A DNA stretch of 64,000 nucleotides from Acinetobacter baumannii. GTDB lineage: Bacteria; Pseudomonadota; Gammaproteobacteria; Pseudomonadales; Moraxellaceae. The notes under the pieces were generated by a model that saw only the letters and a program-made list of their open reading frames with translations, ran no database searches and was not told the DNA's origin. The position numbers were made by a program, and so were the translations under genes. Below, in pieces: positions 1-11,225 of the stretch; the stretch's first letter is position 1, and the number at the start of each line of letters is the position of its first letter. The stretch is taken from positions 186,001-250,000 of the forward strand of contig NZ_CP046654.1 of the NCBI RefSeq assembly GCF_009759685.1. Direction: 5' to 3'.

Positions 1-681
1 GACCTACTTGAACAAGCAGGTATTCATCTTGATTTAGATATGCAACAAACCGAACGCTGTATCCGCGAAATGGGTGTAGGTTTCTTGTTTGCACCAAACC
101 ACCACAAAGCCATGAAATATGCGGCTGGCCCACGTCGTGAACTTGGTATTCGAAGTATTTTTAATTTACTCGGCCCACTGACCAATCCAGCTGGTGTAAA
201 ACGCTTTGTGATTGGTGTGTTTTCAGATGAACTGTGCCGCCCAATTGCCGAAGTGATGAAACAACTTGGTGCCGAACATGTCATGGTTGTCCATTCAAAA
301 GATGGTCTTGATGAAATCAGTCTTGCAGCTCCGACAACTATTGCTGAGCTTAAAGACGGTGAAATTACGGAATGGACCCTTAATCCGGAAGATGTCGGGA
401 TTGAGTCACAAACATTAAATGGTTTGGTTGTCGCAGATGCAACGGCGAGTCTAAAGCTCATTAAAGATGCTTTAAGCAAAAATAAATCTGATATTGGTGA
501 AAAAGCTGCAAACATGATTGCGCTTAATGCAGGCGCAGGCATTTATGTAGCGGGCATTACCAAGACTTATGCTCAGGCTGTTGCATTCGCTCAAGATATT
601 ATTTACGGCGGGCAAGCATTAGAGAAAATGAGTGTTTTAGCTGAATTTACTAAAATATTAAAACAATCTCAGGCAGATTAA
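1..681 (+). CDS. trpD: Anthranilate phosphoribosyltransferase, 5'-truncated by the window edge
   Basis: Transfers phosphoribose from PRPP to anthranilate in tryptophan synthesis. The reading frame is open from base 1, so the N-terminal part lies outside the window. Visible family features are the segment [14 protein letters not shown] and the stretch [13 protein letters not shown], both typical of the TrpD catalytic domain. The next gene, trpC, starts 9 bases after the stop, so the two are cotranscribed. Confidence 0.96.
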   Translation, partial: DLLEQAGIHLDLDMQQTERCIREMGVGFLFAPNHHKAMKYAAGPRRELGIRSIFNLLGPLTNPAGVKRFVIGVFSDELCRPIAEVMKQLGAEHVMVVHSKDGLDEISLAAPTTIAELKDGEITEWTLNPEDVGIESQTLNGLVVADATASLKLIKDALSKNKSDIGEKAANMIALNAGAGIYVAGITKTYAQAVAFAQDIIYGGQALEKMSVLAEFTKILKQSQAD

Positions 682-690
682 GGACTTCTC

Positions 691-1497
691 ATGATTAATA
701 TTCAAAATACCATTTTAGGTAAAATTGTTGACCGTAAACATGAGGAACTTGCTGCGCGTTTAAAACAACGTAATTTGCAAGACGTAGAAGAGCTTGCAAA
801 AGCAGCGACTCCGGTGCGTGGCTTTGCAAATGCTTTACAACATAAACGTCCGGGTGTGATTGCTGAAATTAAAAAAGCATCTCCATCAAAAGGGATCATT
901 CGCGCAGACTTTAATCCTGCTGAAATTGCTCAGCAATATGAACAAGCTGGAGCAGCATGTTTATCGGTACTGACTGATGTGGATTTCTTTCAGGGTGCAG
1001 ATGAAAATATTGCGATTGCCCGCAATCATTGTGCCCTACCTGCTTTACGTAAAGACTTTTTGGTCGACCCATATAATGTAGTTGAAGCACGTGCTTTGCA
1101 TGCTGACTGTATTTTATTAATTGTTGCTTGTTTGTCTGACCAGCAACTCGAAGAAATGTCTAAAACAGCGTTTGAACATCAACTTGATGTATTGGTTGAA
1201 GTTCATGACGAAGAAGAGTTAGAGCGTGCCTTAAAACTTTCTGAGCAATGTTTACTAGGTGTGAATAACCGTAATTTAAAAACGTTTGATGTAGATTTAA
1301 ATACGTCTATCCGCTTGAAAAAATTACTTCCGTCCTCACGTTTACTGATCACTGAAAGTGGCATTGCGACACCAGATGATGTGCGTATGATGCAAGAGCA
1401 TGATATTCACAGTTTCTTGGTTGGCGAAAGTTTTATGAAACAACCACGTCCAGATCAAGCTTTTACTGCCCTTTTTGGACAACCTCAAACGGTTTAA
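691..1497 (+). CDS. trpC: Indole-3-glycerol phosphate synthase
   Basis: Converts carboxyphenylamino-deoxyribulose phosphate to indole-3-glycerol phosphate in tryptophan synthesis. The 268-residue protein is a single TIM-barrel IGPS, not fused to TrpF. The family motifs IAEIKKASPSKG near the N-terminus, LRKDFLVDPYNV in the middle and ITESGIATPDDV near the end are all present. It lies directly behind trpD and 9 bases ahead of the Smr gene, so this is a trpDC operon with the Smr gene as its last member. Confidence 0.97.
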   Translation: MINIQNTILGKIVDRKHEELAARLKQRNLQDVEELAKAATPVRGFANALQHKRPGVIAEIKKASPSKGIIRADFNPAEIAQQYEQAGAACLSVLTDVDFFQGADENIAIARNHCALPALRKDFLVDPYNVVEARALHADCILLIVACLSDQQLEEMSKTAFEHQLDVLVEVHDEEELERALKLSEQCLLGVNNRNLKTFDVDLNTSIRLKKLLPSSRLLITESGIATPDDVRMMQEHDIHSFLVGESFMKQPRPDQAFTALFGQPQTV

Positions 1498-1506
1498 TGA
1501 AGATAT

Positions 1507-2202
1507 ATGAGTAATAAAGATTCATCGCTTTCTAAAGAGCAACAAAAGTTATTGAAGCAATTTAAAAAGCAAATCTCCAATCCTCATTCAAGCAAAATCG
1601 CAAATCAGCCTGAGTCTAAAAAATCTCAGGCTGAGTCTGAAGGATTGGAAGACACACATCTATTTAAGCAGGCTGTTGCAGGCGTTAAACCCATCAACAA
1701 TAGTAATATTGCCGATGTAAAAACCCCACGTGCCAAAAAAGTTGATGCACAAACACTGGCGAAACGTGCAGCTGCCGAAGGTGGTCGTGATACCGAACAT
1801 GCCGAGCTATCAGATACACAAGCTGCTTTAAATCCGGTCGCAAGCCAAGCAACGTTAAGCTATCGCATTGCGACTCTTCAACATAAGGTTTTTGAAGACT
1901 TAAAAGCAGGCAAGATGCGTTGGTTTGAAGCTGTAGATTTACACGGCTGTACCATTGAACAAGCACGTGACGCAGTTTTACAAATCATCCAGATGGCAAA
2001 AGATGAAAATCAAAATGTCATTAAAATTGTGCATGGTAAAGGCCCAGAAGCGGTCTTAAAAACCTATGTCAACGGATGGCTACGCCAACATCGTGATGTT
2101 TTGGCATTTGTAAGTGCCCCTGAAAACCAAGGTGGCACCGGCGCTGTTCTCGTACTGCTTAAACGTGCAGAAAAAAATCCAAAATTTGAACAAAAAAAAT
2201 GA
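1507..2202 (+). CDS. Smr/MutS2-domain protein
   Basis: The protein has 231 residues. The N-terminal half is charged and low in complexity. The C-terminal part is an Smr domain with the motifs DLHGCTIEQARDAV and IVHGKGPEAVLK, which are characteristic of small Smr (SmrA/SmrB-like) endonuclease-type proteins. Family members cut nucleic acid, in some cases mRNA in stalled or collided ribosomes; whether this one does is inference. The gene follows trpC closely and ends inside a bidirectional terminator hairpin. Its exact substrate cannot be read from the sequence. Confidence 0.85.
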   Translation: MSNKDSSLSKEQQKLLKQFKKQISNPHSSKIANQPESKKSQAESEGLEDTHLFKQAVAGVKPINNSNIADVKTPRAKKVDAQTLAKRAAAEGGRDTEHAELSDTQAALNPVASQATLSYRIATLQHKVFEDLKAGKMRWFEAVDLHGCTIEQARDAVLQIIQMAKDENQNVIKIVHGKGPEAVLKTYVNGWLRQHRDVLAFVSAPENQGGTGAVLVLLKRAEKNPKFEQKK

Positions 2203-2221
2203 TCCTTTGGGATCATTTTTT
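2192..2221. terminator. Bidirectional terminator between the Smr gene and xdhC
   Basis: A short hairpin, with arms AAATGATCC and GGATCATTT around a small loop, is flanked by an A run on one side and a T run on the other. It overlaps the stop codons of both convergent genes, so it can end transcription from both directions. Confidence 0.8.
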
Positions 2222-3196
2222 TACATCAAATACCTGTAATAATTGAGCAACTACTGCAATCGCAATCATTGCAGGTTGTTTTGATGAAATCCCGTCTATC
2301 CCGATCGGACAAACCAAACGTTGTAATGTTTCCGGAGTATAACCTCGCACCTGCATACGTTTTTCAAAAATGGCCCTTTTACTTTTTGAGCCAATCATCC
2401 CAACATAAGCAAATGGTTTTGCCGTAGGTTTTAAGGCTGTAAAACACAGTTGCAGATCTAGTTGATGATCGTGCGTTAAAATTAAAACTGCACCTGAACG
2501 GTCAAAAGGTTCGATCTCGGCGTCTAAGGTATCAGTTGTTATACAGTACGCCTGTTCCAGTAAATCGGATGGGAAAATATCATCACGCGGATCAATCCAT
2601 TTCACCCTCACACCAATAGGTAATAAACAACGGACAATTGCTTCAGCCACATGCCCCGCGCCACAAATCAGCACTTGCATGGTATTTGGTTGAATCTGCT
2701 GGCTAAATTGCCATTCTTCACTGCTGCCAGAATGAAACTCGAAACTTGGTTGTTGTTCCATATCCATCGTTTGCCAAGTGGATGCATATTGATATGAGAC
2801 ATTACGCCATATATGCTTTCCAGCTCGCCATGCTTGCAAACTCCCAGATAAATCCGACGCAATTTCAGCGGGTAATATTTTTTCAAACAATAACCACATT
2901 ACTCCGCCACAACACTGCCCAAGCCGAGCACTGAGGTTAAAGCGTTCAATACGCCTCACACAAGTTTCCGATTCTTTTAACATTGCTTTAGCAATATCAA
3001 TCGCCTGAAACTCTAAATGCCCACCACCGATCGTATCTGACTGCTGCCATTGCTGTTGCAAATTAAATCGCAACAACATCGTTGCACCAACCTCTCGTGG
3101 TGTTGAACCATCTGCACGGACCACTGTGACTAATACCATAGGCAACGCATCGGCTTGCCACGCTACAAAATCAGTCCACCATTGTAAATGTTGCAT
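2213..3196 (-). CDS. xdhC: Xanthine dehydrogenase accessory protein XdhC
   Basis: XdhC-family proteins bind molybdenum cofactor, help its sulfuration and deliver it to xanthine dehydrogenase. The 327-residue protein has an N-terminal XdhC/CoxI domain with the motif VRADGSTPREVGA and a C-terminal Rossmann-like domain with VLICGAGHVAEAI. The end segment IGIDGISSKQPAMIAIAV is also typical. It is the last gene of xdhABC, 6 bases behind xdhB, which fits its role as maturation factor of the preceding enzyme. Confidence 0.93.
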   Translation of the reverse strand: MQHLQWWTDFVAWQADALPMVLVTVVRADGSTPREVGATMLLRFNLQQQWQQSDTIGGGHLEFQAIDIAKAMLKESETCVRRIERFNLSARLGQCCGGVMWLLFEKILPAEIASDLSGSLQAWRAGKHIWRNVSYQYASTWQTMDMEQQPSFEFHSGSSEEWQFSQQIQPNTMQVLICGAGHVAEAIVRCLLPIGVRVKWIDPRDDIFPSDLLEQAYCITTDTLDAEIEPFDRSGAVLILTHDHQLDLQLCFTALKPTAKPFAYVGMIGSKSKRAIFEKRMQVRGYTPETLQRLVCPIGIDGISSKQPAMIAIAVVAQLLQVFDVKK

Positions 3197-3202
3197 AATC
3201 TT

Positions 3203-5578
3203 CTACATTTTAGCCTGTGGGCGAGCAGCCAAAGCTTGTCCCCGTCCAATCGCAATTGCACGTAAAATTTCCTCGGCAGTTGCCGGAGCATTGAGTACGA
3301 GCGGTGCATTTTCTGGAATAGCCGCCTGTACTGCCTGACGAATTGCAGAGAAAACCGATAATGCCAACATAAATGGCGGTTCACCTACCGCTTTAGAGCG
3401 ATAGATGGTGTCTGCCTGATTTTGATTATTAAATAGTTTGACATTAAAAATATGAGGAATGTCCACACTGGTCGGGATTTTGTAAGTTGAAGGTGCATGG
3501 GTAAATAATCGGCCTGCGTGTGGACCCTGCGGCTGCCAATACAACTCTTCTGTCGTGAGCCATCCCATCCCTTGCACAAACCCACCTTCAATTTGCCCAA
3601 TATCAATTGCAGGGTTAATTGACTGCCCAACGTCATGCAAAATGTCAGCACGTAATACTTTCATTTCCCCAGTTAAGGTATCTATTGCGACCTCGCTAAC
3701 CGCTGCACCATAGGCATAATAGAAAAATGGACGCCCTAAATGGTTGACCTGATCATAGTGAATTTCTGGCGTTTTATAAAAACCACTATCCCATAGTTGT
3801 ACACGTGCCATATATGCCCGTTGAACCAAGTCAGGAAATGTCCATGAATGACCATTCGCTGTTGAAACCATACTATCTTCAAACTGGACTTGGTCAGCTT
3901 CACTTTGACTTATTTCGGCTGCAAGTTTTGCCAGACGCTCACGAATTTTAATACAGGCATTTTGAACAGCTTTACCGTTTAGATCTGCGCCACTCGATGC
4001 TGCAGTTGCCGAAGTATTTGGCACACGAGAAGTATCGGTTGCAATTAAACGAACGCTATCGATGGGTAAACCCAACTCATGTGCAGCAACCTGCCGTACT
4101 TTGGTATATAGCCCCTGTCCCATTTCTGTACCACCATGTGTAATCGCGACAGTACCATCCATATACACATAGACCAGTGCACCTGCCTGATTGTAATGCA
4201 CGGCGTTAAATGAAATACCAAACATTAATGGGGTTAACGCAATACCACGCTTAATGATGTCATTGTTCTGATTAAAGGCATGAATAGTCTGTCTACGCTT
4301 CGCGTAATCACTACTTTGCAATAGTTCGGCTACCAATTTTGGCGCAACATTATCACGGACTTCTGCCCCATAGTGCATACGATCACGTCCCCCACCGGGC
4401 TGCTCGGCAAAGAAATTGCGCTGACGAATTTCAACTGGATTACAACCTAAATAACGCGCAATGTCATCAATAATATTTTCAATGACAAACATACCTTGCG
4501 GTCCACCAAAACCACGATATGCCGTATTGGAAACAGTATTGGTTTTACAACGTAAGTTACATAGCTCAACTGCATTTAGATAATAGGCATTGCCAATATG
4601 GCAAATCGCACGTTCATTCACTGGCCCAGAAAGATCAGCCGAAAAACCACAGTTTGAAGCCAGTTGTACCTTTAAGCCTTGCAAAACACCACTGTCATCA
4701 AAAGCCACAGACCACTCATAAGCAAAACCGTGACGTTTGCCTGTAGCACTCATGTCATCATCACGATCTAAGCGTAATTTACACGGACGGCCCGTTTTTT
4801 GTGCTGCCAAAGAGGCAATACATGCCCACTGCGCTGACTGTGACTCTTTACCACCAAAACCGCCACCCATACGGCGACTTTCCACGCTGACCTGATGCAT
4901 ATTCATGCCTAATGCATGACAAATCAGTAACTGCATTTCGGTTGGATGTTGTGTCGAGCAATAGACTTTTAAACTCTGATTTTCTTGTGGAATCGCATAG
5001 GAAATTTGCCCTTCAAGATAAAAATGCTCTTGCCCGCCTAGCTCAATAGCACCTGAAAGTTGATGGGCTGCATTTTGAAATGCCTGTTCAACTTCACCAT
5101 GGCTAAATTCAACAGGCGGCAACACCCACGATTCTTTTTTAATCGCATCTTGAATCGTTAAAATCGGGGTTTCAGGCACATACTCAATTTGTGCTAAGCG
5201 AACTGCCTGACGAGCTTGTTGATAACTTTCGGCAACAACGACAAACAAGGCTTGTCCATAAAACTCAACCTGCTCTTCAGCAAAAATTGGGTCATCTTTT
5301 ACAATTGGTCCCCAATTATTTTCAACCTCAATATCCTTTGCCGAAAAAACTGCATAAACACCTTCAGCCTGACGTACTGCATCCAAATCAAACTTACTGA
5401 TTTTGCCTTTGGCACAATTTGAAAATCCAACTGCCAAATGCATGGTATTTTCAAGCTCGGGTAAATCATCAATATAGGTTGCCTGCCCAGTCACATGTAA
5501 ATGTGCACTTTCGTGTGGAATCGATTCGCCTGCTTTAGCTGATTTTTTAGAAACCCTTAAGTCAATATTTTGATTCAT
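3203..5578 (-). CDS. xdhB: Xanthine dehydrogenase, molybdopterin-binding large subunit
   Basis: This is the molybdenum subunit that oxidises hypoxanthine and xanthine to urate. It has about 791 residues from the ATG at 5578. That start is preferred over the further upstream frame opening because it follows the xdhA stop after 1 base. Visible motifs are the N-terminal HVTGQATYIDDLP, the glycine-rich MGGGFGGKESQ, the AYRGFGGPQGMFVIE segment, and near the end KAVGEPPFML, which holds the catalytic glutamate of this family. The neighbours xdhA and xdhC complete the enzyme system. Confidence 0.95.
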   Translation of the reverse strand: MNQNIDLRVSKKSAKAGESIPHESAHLHVTGQATYIDDLPELENTMHLAVGFSNCAKGKISKFDLDAVRQAEGVYAVFSAKDIEVENNWGPIVKDDPIFAEEQVEFYGQALFVVVAESYQQARQAVRLAQIEYVPETPILTIQDAIKKESWVLPPVEFSHGEVEQAFQNAAHQLSGAIELGGQEHFYLEGQISYAIPQENQSLKVYCSTQHPTEMQLLICHALGMNMHQVSVESRRMGGGFGGKESQSAQWACIASLAAQKTGRPCKLRLDRDDDMSATGKRHGFAYEWSVAFDDSGVLQGLKVQLASNCGFSADLSGPVNERAICHIGNAYYLNAVELCNLRCKTNTVSNTAYRGFGGPQGMFVIENIIDDIARYLGCNPVEIRQRNFFAEQPGGGRDRMHYGAEVRDNVAPKLVAELLQSSDYAKRRQTIHAFNQNNDIIKRGIALTPLMFGISFNAVHYNQAGALVYVYMDGTVAITHGGTEMGQGLYTKVRQVAAHELGLPIDSVRLIATDTSRVPNTSATAASSGADLNGKAVQNACIKIRERLAKLAAEISQSEADQVQFEDSMVSTANGHSWTFPDLVQRAYMARVQLWDSGFYKTPEIHYDQVNHLGRPFFYYAYGAAVSEVAIDTLTGEMKVLRADILHDVGQSINPAIDIGQIEGGFVQGMGWLTTEELYWQPQGPHAGRLFTHAPSTYKIPTSVDIPHIFNVKLFNNQNQADTIYRSKAVGEPPFMLALSVFSAIRQAVQAAIPENAPLVLNAPATAEEILRAIAIGRGQALAARPQAKM

Positions 5579-5579
5579 G

Positions 5580-7079
5580 TCAGATCTCCACCATAGCAAT
5601 CAAGTCATTCACACGAGTGATCGTTTGAGACAGGATTTTTTCTACATAAAAACGCTGTAAACAGTTTTTCGCGACGTGTAAACGATATGCCGAGCTAGCA
5701 CGTCCATCATCTAAAGGCTGATAGTCTTGCGACAATGCCTGCTGCGCCTGAACGATCAATTCTGCTGTAATTTGCTGGCCTTCTAATATGGCTTCTGCAT
5801 ATTTTGCACGTTTGGGAATAGCTGCCATGCCACCAAAAGCAATTCTTACATTGTGAGCAATATAATGAGGATCTAACTCGCAAGAAATGGCTGCACATAC
5901 CGCAGAAATATCTTGCTCAAAACGTTTGGCAATTTTATAGCTGGCAAATTTAAAACGTGTCTGCCCTTCGCGAAGCGGAATAACAATCGCCTCAACAAAC
6001 TCACCAAGTTGTAATGCTGTTTTTTGATAGTCTAAATAAAAGTCTTCCAAAGCAATTTCACGAGTCTGCTCACCTACACGCAAAATCAATCGTGTACCTA
6101 GCGTAATTAATGCCGGCATTGAATCACCAATAGGCGAACCATTAGCAATATTTCCACCTAGTGTTCCTGCATTTTTAATCGGCATGGAAGCAAAACGGCG
6201 CTGTAATTCTTGAAAGTCGGGATAAAAATCTGAAATTTTAATGAGTGCATCACTCAAACTTACATTTGCTCCAATTGTTAAAGCATGGTCTGTGACTACA
6301 ACCTTTTTCAGCTCTTCAACTTGACCGATATAAAGCATATCGCCCAAATCACGGCCCTGCTTTGTGACCCACAAACCTACATCTGTGCTACCTGCAACAA
6401 TACGTGCTTGCGGCAACTGTAAACGTAAAGTAGCAAAATCCTGCAAAGTCTTGGGTGCAAAAAATTGCTGCTTTTGATCATTCAAATGCAATGCAGGTAA
6501 TGTTCTGATCTCTTTTAATACATCAATTACTTTTTGACGTTCTAATACAACACGTGGATAGTCATAAGCTTTTTGTGCTGCATCTAAAATAGGGCGATAG
6601 CCTGTACAGCGACATAAGTTTCCAGAAAGATAATCACTGATTTTATCTTTGCTTAGAGACTGTTGTTCATTTTCATACATTGACCACAACGACATGATAA
6701 AACCAGGTGTACAAAAACCGCATTGTGAACCATGCATATCGACCATCGCCTGTTGTACCGGATGAAGTGTGCCATCTGGTACTGGCAATAAGCTATGAAG
6801 GTCTTCTACTGTAAATAGGGCCTTACCATCTAAAGTTGGTAAAAACTGAATACACGCATTCACACTACGTAATTGCAGGTTGTCATTGACCAACTCACCA
6901 ATCACTACTGTACATGCACCACAATCGCCCTCAGCACATCCCTCTTTTGTACCAGTCTGCCTAGTCTTACCAGTTTGAGTATATTCTCGCAGAAATTGTA
7001 AAACCGTCATTGTAGGTACTACATTTTCTACTTGCTGCTGACCACCACGGAAAAAGAAGGTGATTGGACGTTCTAACAT
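5580..7079 (-). CDS. xdhA: Xanthine dehydrogenase, FeS/FAD small subunit
   Basis: This subunit carries electrons from the molybdenum centre through two [2Fe-2S] clusters to FAD and NAD. In 499 residues it shows the plant-type ferredoxin cysteines in KEGCAEGDCGACTVV, the second cluster motif QCGFCTPGFIMS with LCRCTGYRPI, and then an FAD-binding domain with AGSTDVGLWVTKQ and GGNIANGSPIGDS. It is first in the xdhABC operon. Its promoter must lie in the 256 bases shared with folE, where a 9-base inverted repeat is seen (7167-7212). Confidence 0.95.
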   Translation of the reverse strand: MLERPITFFFRGGQQQVENVVPTMTVLQFLREYTQTGKTRQTGTKEGCAEGDCGACTVVIGELVNDNLQLRSVNACIQFLPTLDGKALFTVEDLHSLLPVPDGTLHPVQQAMVDMHGSQCGFCTPGFIMSLWSMYENEQQSLSKDKISDYLSGNLCRCTGYRPILDAAQKAYDYPRVVLERQKVIDVLKEIRTLPALHLNDQKQQFFAPKTLQDFATLRLQLPQARIVAGSTDVGLWVTKQGRDLGDMLYIGQVEELKKVVVTDHALTIGANVSLSDALIKISDFYPDFQELQRRFASMPIKNAGTLGGNIANGSPIGDSMPALITLGTRLILRVGEQTREIALEDFYLDYQKTALQLGEFVEAIVIPLREGQTRFKFASYKIAKRFEQDISAVCAAISCELDPHYIAHNVRIAFGGMAAIPKRAKYAEAILEGQQITAELIVQAQQALSQDYQPLDDGRASSAYRLHVAKNCLQRFYVEKILSQTITRVNDLIAMVEI

Positions 7080-7166
7080 GTTTTATCCTTATGCTTTATA
7101 ATAATGCTTCTGTGCAAATATGATGCCATTAGGCGATCATTTAGAACTTATCAATATTAAGCGCAC

Positions 7167-7212
7167 ATTTCATGTCCAAACACTTGACTATTAACGTTAA
7201 AAAACATGAAAT
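7167..7212. promoter_or_regulatory. Inverted repeat in the xdhA-folE divergent region
   Basis: ATTTCATGT at 7167-7175 and its perfect complement ACATGAAAT at 7204-7212 are separated by 28 bases. A TTGACT that could serve as a -35 element lies between them. This could be an operator for xdhABC or folE. No regulator gene is adjacent, so the function is a guess. Confidence 0.3.
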
Positions 7213-7335
7213 TTATTCATCTTTTATCAAGCGTACGGAAAAACCAAAATAAATATAGTGCGAGGATTTATGAACATCAGGTCATGTTTCTGATACAATG
7301 CCGAGCTTGTCTAATAGAGTAAATTTATACGTCTT

Positions 7336-7890
7336 ATGTCAATGCAGCAATCGTACGCAAATATTCTGACTGCCGTCGGTGAAGACCTTAATCGTCCCGG
7401 CCTTAAAGATACGCCTGTGCGTGCGGCTAAAGCTTTTTCATATTTAACTTCTGGCTATAGTAAAACTTTAGAAGAAGTCACCAATAATGCTGTTTTCCCA
7501 TCAGATAACCATGAAATGGTATTGGTGAAGAATATTGAATTTTATTCGCTCTGCGAACACCATCTCCTTCCATTCTATGGCCGTGTTCATATTGCCTATT
7601 TACCAGAAGGCAAAGTTCTTGGCTTATCTAAATTTGCACGTATTACCGAGATGTTTGCTCGTCGTTTGCAAATTCAGGAAAACCTGACTCAGCAAATCGC
7701 TGAAGCTGTTGCAGAAGTCACTGATGCTCGTGGTGTCGCTGTAGTCATCGATTCAGCACATATGTGTATGATGATGCGTGGTGTAGGTAAACAAGAATCT
7801 ACCACCCGTACAGTTTCATTTGTCGGAGATTTTAAAACCGATAAAGAAGCGCGCCGTGAATTCTTAAGTGCAGTACCAGAAAGCTACTAA
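7336..7890 (+). CDS. folE: GTP cyclohydrolase I
   Basis: Converts GTP to dihydroneopterin triphosphate, the first step of folate synthesis. The 184-residue protein carries the zinc and active-site segments [18 protein letters not shown] and [11 protein letters not shown] with the expected Cys and His ligands. A strong terminator hairpin follows. The folE-ampC arrangement is the usual chromosomal setting of the A. baumannii cephalosporinase. Confidence 0.95.
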   Translation: MSMQQSYANILTAVGEDLNRPGLKDTPVRAAKAFSYLTSGYSKTLEEVTNNAVFPSDNHEMVLVKNIEFYSLCEHHLLPFYGRVHIAYLPEGKVLGLSKFARITEMFARRLQIQENLTQQIAEAVAEVTDARGVAVVIDSAHMCMMMRGVGKQESTTRTVSFVGDFKTDKEARREFLSAVPESY

Positions 7891-7914
7891 TATAGTTTTT
7901 ACTGCCTAAATAAG

Positions 7915-7938
7915 AGCCCGACAATGTTGGGCTTTTTT
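7915..7938 (+). terminator. folE terminator
   Basis: A GC-rich stem (AGCCCGAC and TTGGGCT arms) is followed by seven T residues. It separates folE from ampC. Confidence 0.8.
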
Positions 7939-8033
7939 TATCGCTGAACGCGATAAACTTCGATCCAATTCTACAAAACATAACAATTGAATTAGGTGAT
8001 TTTTGTTATAAAAGTAGGCATCTTTCTTTTTAA

Positions 8034-9203
<1,170 letters not shown>

Positions 9204-9216
9204 TTTTTCCCTAAAA

Positions 9217-9259
9217 TAAAAAGAGAGAAATAGTCATCATCTATTTCTCTCTTTTTTTA
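9217..9259. terminator. Bidirectional terminator between ampC and the DUF4105 gene
   Basis: A long stem with arms AAAGAGAGAAATAG and CTATTTCTCTCTTT around a 7-base loop is followed by a T run. It lies between two convergent genes. Confidence 0.85.
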
Positions 9260-9271
9260 TAGGTACATGGT

Positions 9272-11164
9272 TTAAAAGAACCAAACATATCCTAAGCTTG
9301 ATTTCATCCAATCTAGATGATTTTGTTTTTCATAATCCCAATTAAAGCGAATGGCATTATTACTATTAATGGCATATTGCCACTGTGTATTTAGCCGTAA
9401 GTTCCATTGGTTTTGGTCTTCCCAATATGGCAGCTCAACTTGTACCACAGTGTTAAATTTTTCAAACCACTGATTCATACATCCTAATGTCGGCCCTACT
9501 CCCACACGCCAGCCTTTATCTAAATTTGAACCCGCTTGGACATAAGTTTGTACCTGCCCATAGCAAATATGTTTGCGCTCATAATCTGCAAGACTGTAAC
9601 CAACCTGAGCATTAAAACTCGCGACGCCATGCTGCTTTTCATCACTATAAACACCGTCATGAACCGCTTCCTGACGCCAGCCTAAGTTAAATCCCCAAGT
9701 CAGTGGAGTTTTAAATGGTTGAATCGGGTTATAAGAGTTCACTTCTAACAGATCAAGACGTTCTAGTTTTAAATGATCATCTCGCCACTGTGCATTACCA
9801 TTTAAAAATAATAATTGAGTACCAGCACGGTATCCGCCCTGCGGATCTATTAAGTCATGATAAGCCTGTCTATGACCTATCTCGATAAATTTGTCACCTT
9901 GCACTTCGCCCAGTTTTAACGAAACATTACGTGCATTATGGCCTTGAGTCGGCTCGGTTGATGGTCTTTTAGGTTCTTGGCGCTGTTTGTCTAAATCAAT
10001 CTGACTTCGTAGTGCTAAAAGCTGTCTAAGCTGTGGCTGAGCAAAGCTTTCTTCAACTTTGCGGCCAATAAACTGTAGATATAAATCATCATAAGCCATC
10101 TCAAGAATTTTGGCCTGATCTGATGGGCTAAATGATTTAAGTGTTTCCGAAGACTCTTTAATTGGCTTCATTGCTAACTGATGAGCAACTTTAGCTAAAG
10201 ATGCGCCATGCTGGTGAGCTTGGGCCAATAATTGAGTTTCTAAAGCAGGTCGATACACAGGAGCTTTGGTGAGTCCTTGTTGTTGCATCGCTTTAATGGT
10301 TTCCATTGGAATAGAAGCGTAGTTAAACTTTTCTTGTAGATGAGATTCAGGTTTAACTAAATCGACTAAGCCCAATAACCGATATGCACAGTTATCACTC
10401 ACAAAGTAATAAGGGAAGCTTACATGTTGCATTTCCCAAATATGACTCACCAAAAAACGCGTTTCTTCTGGAGATAGATTTAACTCATATTCCCACAAAT
10501 CACGGCTCTCAAAATCACCATATTCTTTTACCTTACGATAGTAAGGCATAAGTGAGTATTCACCCGGATATTGCCCTGTTAAGCCTTTCCATGCATATGA
10601 CCAGTTGTCATTGCCTGCCACAGTTGCTGCATAGTTTACGGCATAAGAAACGAGGTTTAACTGCTGTTGATCTTTAGGATCTAGACGTAATAAGGTATGG
10701 CCAAACATTGAGCTTGGATTACCCATAAAATCTGTAGCGTAAATTAGGGTCGCTTTATAAGGCTTAATCTGCCCAATCCAGTTTTCAAATTCTGAACATT
10801 TTACTTGCGGCAATTCATTTTCTTGAATGCCTAATTGCTGTATAAGCCACTGACTGCGTGCCGGAAATTTACAACGAATTGACTGGTTATCTTGCGTAGG
10901 TATAAATAATGCCGAGATGTCTGCTTTCAGCTCTTCTTTTAAATTATTTTTTCCATTTTTTGATAGGAAATAGCCAGCATAAGTGACCTCACTTTTCTGG
11001 TTTTTATTGGCATACATGAGCCTTTGCCATGTAATGTCTTGGTCTAATTTTTTTTGTTCTGCAATGGACCAGTAGTTTTGAATAGATGGATTTGTTTCTG
11101 CTGAATACGCAATATTCACTGCCAAAGAGGCAAAAATTAAAACAACCGATTTCATTAAGCTCAT
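9272..11164 (-). CDS. DUF4105 (Lnb N-terminal-like) envelope protein
   Basis: A predicted secreted or membrane protein of about 630 residues with an N-terminal signal sequence (FASLAVNIAYSAE). The central part contains the DUF4105 signature region, for example ATDFMGNPSSMFGHTLLRL, GQYPGEYSLMPYYRKV and SFPYYFVSDNCAYRLLGL. The last 180 residues alternate polar and aromatic residues and end in tryptophan and phenylalanine, which suggests an outer-membrane beta-strand region. The first in-frame start is a TTG; the ATG at 11164 (or the one at 11152) is more likely. Function unknown; family members are proposed to be periplasmic peptidase-like proteins. Confidence 0.75.
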   Translation of the reverse strand: MSLMKSVVLIFASLAVNIAYSAETNPSIQNYWSIAEQKKLDQDITWQRLMYANKNQKSEVTYAGYFLSKNGKNNLKEELKADISALFIPTQDNQSIRCKFPARSQWLIQQLGIQENELPQVKCSEFENWIGQIKPYKATLIYATDFMGNPSSMFGHTLLRLDPKDQQQLNLVSYAVNYAATVAGNDNWSYAWKGLTGQYPGEYSLMPYYRKVKEYGDFESRDLWEYELNLSPEETRFLVSHIWEMQHVSFPYYFVSDNCAYRLLGLVDLVKPESHLQEKFNYASIPMETIKAMQQQGLTKAPVYRPALETQLLAQAHQHGASLAKVAHQLAMKPIKESSETLKSFSPSDQAKILEMAYDDLYLQFIGRKVEESFAQPQLRQLLALRSQIDLDKQRQEPKRPSTEPTQGHNARNVSLKLGEVQGDKFIEIGHRQAYHDLIDPQGGYRAGTQLLFLNGNAQWRDDHLKLERLDLLEVNSYNPIQPFKTPLTWGFNLGWRQEAVHDGVYSDEKQHGVASFNAQVGYSLADYERKHICYGQVQTYVQAGSNLDKGWRVGVGPTLGCMNQWFEKFNTVVQVELPYWEDQNQWNLRLNTQWQYAINSNNAIRFNWDYEKQNHLDWMKSSLGYVWFF

Positions 11165-11185
11165 CAATTTTAATCATTAAATATA

Positions 11186-11214
11186 AGAAAAACCCTGCCA
11201 AATGACAGGGTTTT
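11186..11214 (-). terminator. Terminator of the DUF3015 gene
   Basis: The stem AACCCTG / CAGGGTT reads on the minus strand as a hairpin followed by a T-rich tract. It lies between the DUF3015 and DUF4105 genes. Confidence 0.75.
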
Positions 11215-11225
11215 CAATTTCAAAT

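Noticed and set aside
24..542. Long minus-strand frames opposite trpD, folE and other genes
   Set aside because: They lie fully inside well-identified genes on the other strand and show no domain, so they are shadows of coding bias.
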